Assembly: GCA_003446975.1 (NCBI GenBank)
Contig: DMAP01000123.1
Span: forward strand, 6,405 to 19,609
DNA: 13,205 nucleotides
DNA from: Clostridiales bacterium
GTDB taxonomy: Bacteria > Bacillota > Clostridia > Tissierellales > Dethiosulfatibacteraceae
Reading direction: 5' to 3'
The notes under the pieces are model-generated. The model was not told the origin of the DNA. It was given only the letters and a program-made list of their open reading frames with translations, and made no database searches. Below are positions 12,765-13,205 of this stretch, piece after piece; the stretch's first letter is position 1, and each line of letters begins with the position of its first letter. The position numbers were made by a program, and so were the translations under genes.

Positions 12765-13205
12765 CTATTTTAACAAATCAAGCCAAAGTTCCATATCGCT
12801 CTCAGATTGAATTGCAAAACCTTTCCCATTTCCCAAAATGCTTTTATTGAGCGACATTCTGTTTTCATCAGATGATACATGATTTGAAACCGCTATTTTC
12901 TTGCCTAACTTAAGTCCATAATTGTACGTGTGGTGTGTTCCACCTGCAAGTGGACTTTCAATAATCAGCAAACCTTTTGACAGAGCAGCCTGAAGCCTGT
13001 CCCTCTCAACAAATGTGTAGATTTGAGGTAACGCATTTGGTTCGTATTCCGTCACTACACAACCATTATTGCTTATTATGCCATGATATAGCTGCTTGTT
13101 AGAAGGGGGATAGACATATCCTATGCCAGATGGCATGACTGCAACTGTTCTCCCTTTGACTTTCATTGCTCCTATATGGGCTGCTGTATCACAACCTTCT
13201 GCCAG
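12765..13205 (-). CDS. DprA/Smf-like DNA-processing protein, C-terminal part (runs off right edge)
   Basis: The 146 residues visible are open to the last base, so the 5' end is missing; the ATG at 13166 is internal. The order of motifs fits the DprA Rossmann-like fold: LAEGCDTAAHIGAM (a variant of ARGIDTAAHRGAL), GRTVAVMPSGIGYVYPPSN, the II..NGCVVTEYEPN strand, FVERDRLQAALS (in place of FPxRNRIIAGLS), then LLIIESPLAGGTHHTYNYGLKLGKKIAV (in place of the GSLxTAxxAxxxGRxVFAVPG block). DprA loads RecA on incoming single-stranded DNA during transformation. The altered RNR and GS-x-TA blocks, and the absence of a C-terminal winged helix, point to a divergent DprA-like protein rather than the main one. 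It is co-transcribed with the GalT-like gene. Confidence 0.75.
   Translation of the reverse strand: MAEGCDTAAHIGAMKVKGRTVAVMPSGIGYVYPPSNKQLYHGIISNNGCVVTEYEPNALPQIYTFVERDRLQAALSKGLLIIESPLAGGTHHTYNYGLKLGKKIAVSNHVSSDENRMSLNKSILGNGKGFAIQSESDMELWLDLLK

Noticed and set aside
1..13205. CRISPR arrays, insertion sequences, prophage or toxin-antitoxin modules
   Set aside because: No regularly spaced repeats, transposase motifs, terminal inverted repeats or paired small toxin/antitoxin genes were found by eye on either strand.

Overview
The window looks like ordinary chromosome from a low-GC, anaerobic-type Bacillota (Clostridia). The support is AT-rich intergenic DNA, consensus sigma-A promoters, strong GGAGG-type ribosome binding sites, a CCA-encoding tRNA, and gene families common in Clostridia (DUF3798 binding protein, C_GCAxxG_C_C protein, lipoprotein serpin). 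I cannot name the genus from sequence alone. Gaps between genes are all under about 200 bases, and I see no insertion sequence, CRISPR array, prophage module or origin.

Layout from left to right. Positions 1-1160 (minus): an EamA-type exporter followed by a partial nucleoside-deoxyribosyltransferase-like gene that runs off the left edge; they share an extended -10 promoter near 1231. Positions 1326-6550 (minus): a four-gene ABC import operon in the order DUF3798 lipoprotein (6550), double ATPase (5316), permease (3718), permease (2591). It has a near-consensus promoter at 6675-6703, a structured leader of about 118 nt, a hairpin between the first two genes, ATGA stop/start overlaps between the last three, and a terminator at 1271-1305. 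Two AACATGTTA palindromes flank the promoter. Positions 6715-8624 (minus): a GNAT acetyltransferase, a small broken or decoy reading frame with a perfect ribosome binding site but a stop at codon 3, and a UvrD-like helicase reduced to its N-terminal half. Position 8745 (plus): a second, unrelated EamA transporter. Position 10835 (minus): a lipoprotein serpin converging on it with only six bases between stop codons. Position 11030 (plus): a C_GCAxxG_C_C family protein. Positions 11688-11771 (minus): tRNA-Leu(TAG) with its own perfect consensus promoter and a strong terminator. Positions 11864-13205 (minus): a GalT-like HIT-superfamily enzyme preceded by a DprA/Smf-like gene cut by the right edge.

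The best-integrated unit is the ABC operon: a surface lipoprotein should bind an unknown small molecule, two BPD_transp_2-type permeases form the channel, and a fused double ATPase drives uptake. The rest is mostly single housekeeping or accessory genes with their own signals. I did not find a convincing new multi-gene system. The items most worth a second look are the orphan importer with its candidate operator pair, the truncated helicase whose last codons sit just before the family's KGLEF-type motif, the small interrupted reading frame upstream of it, and the surface serpin with a Ser-Ala predicted scissile bond.
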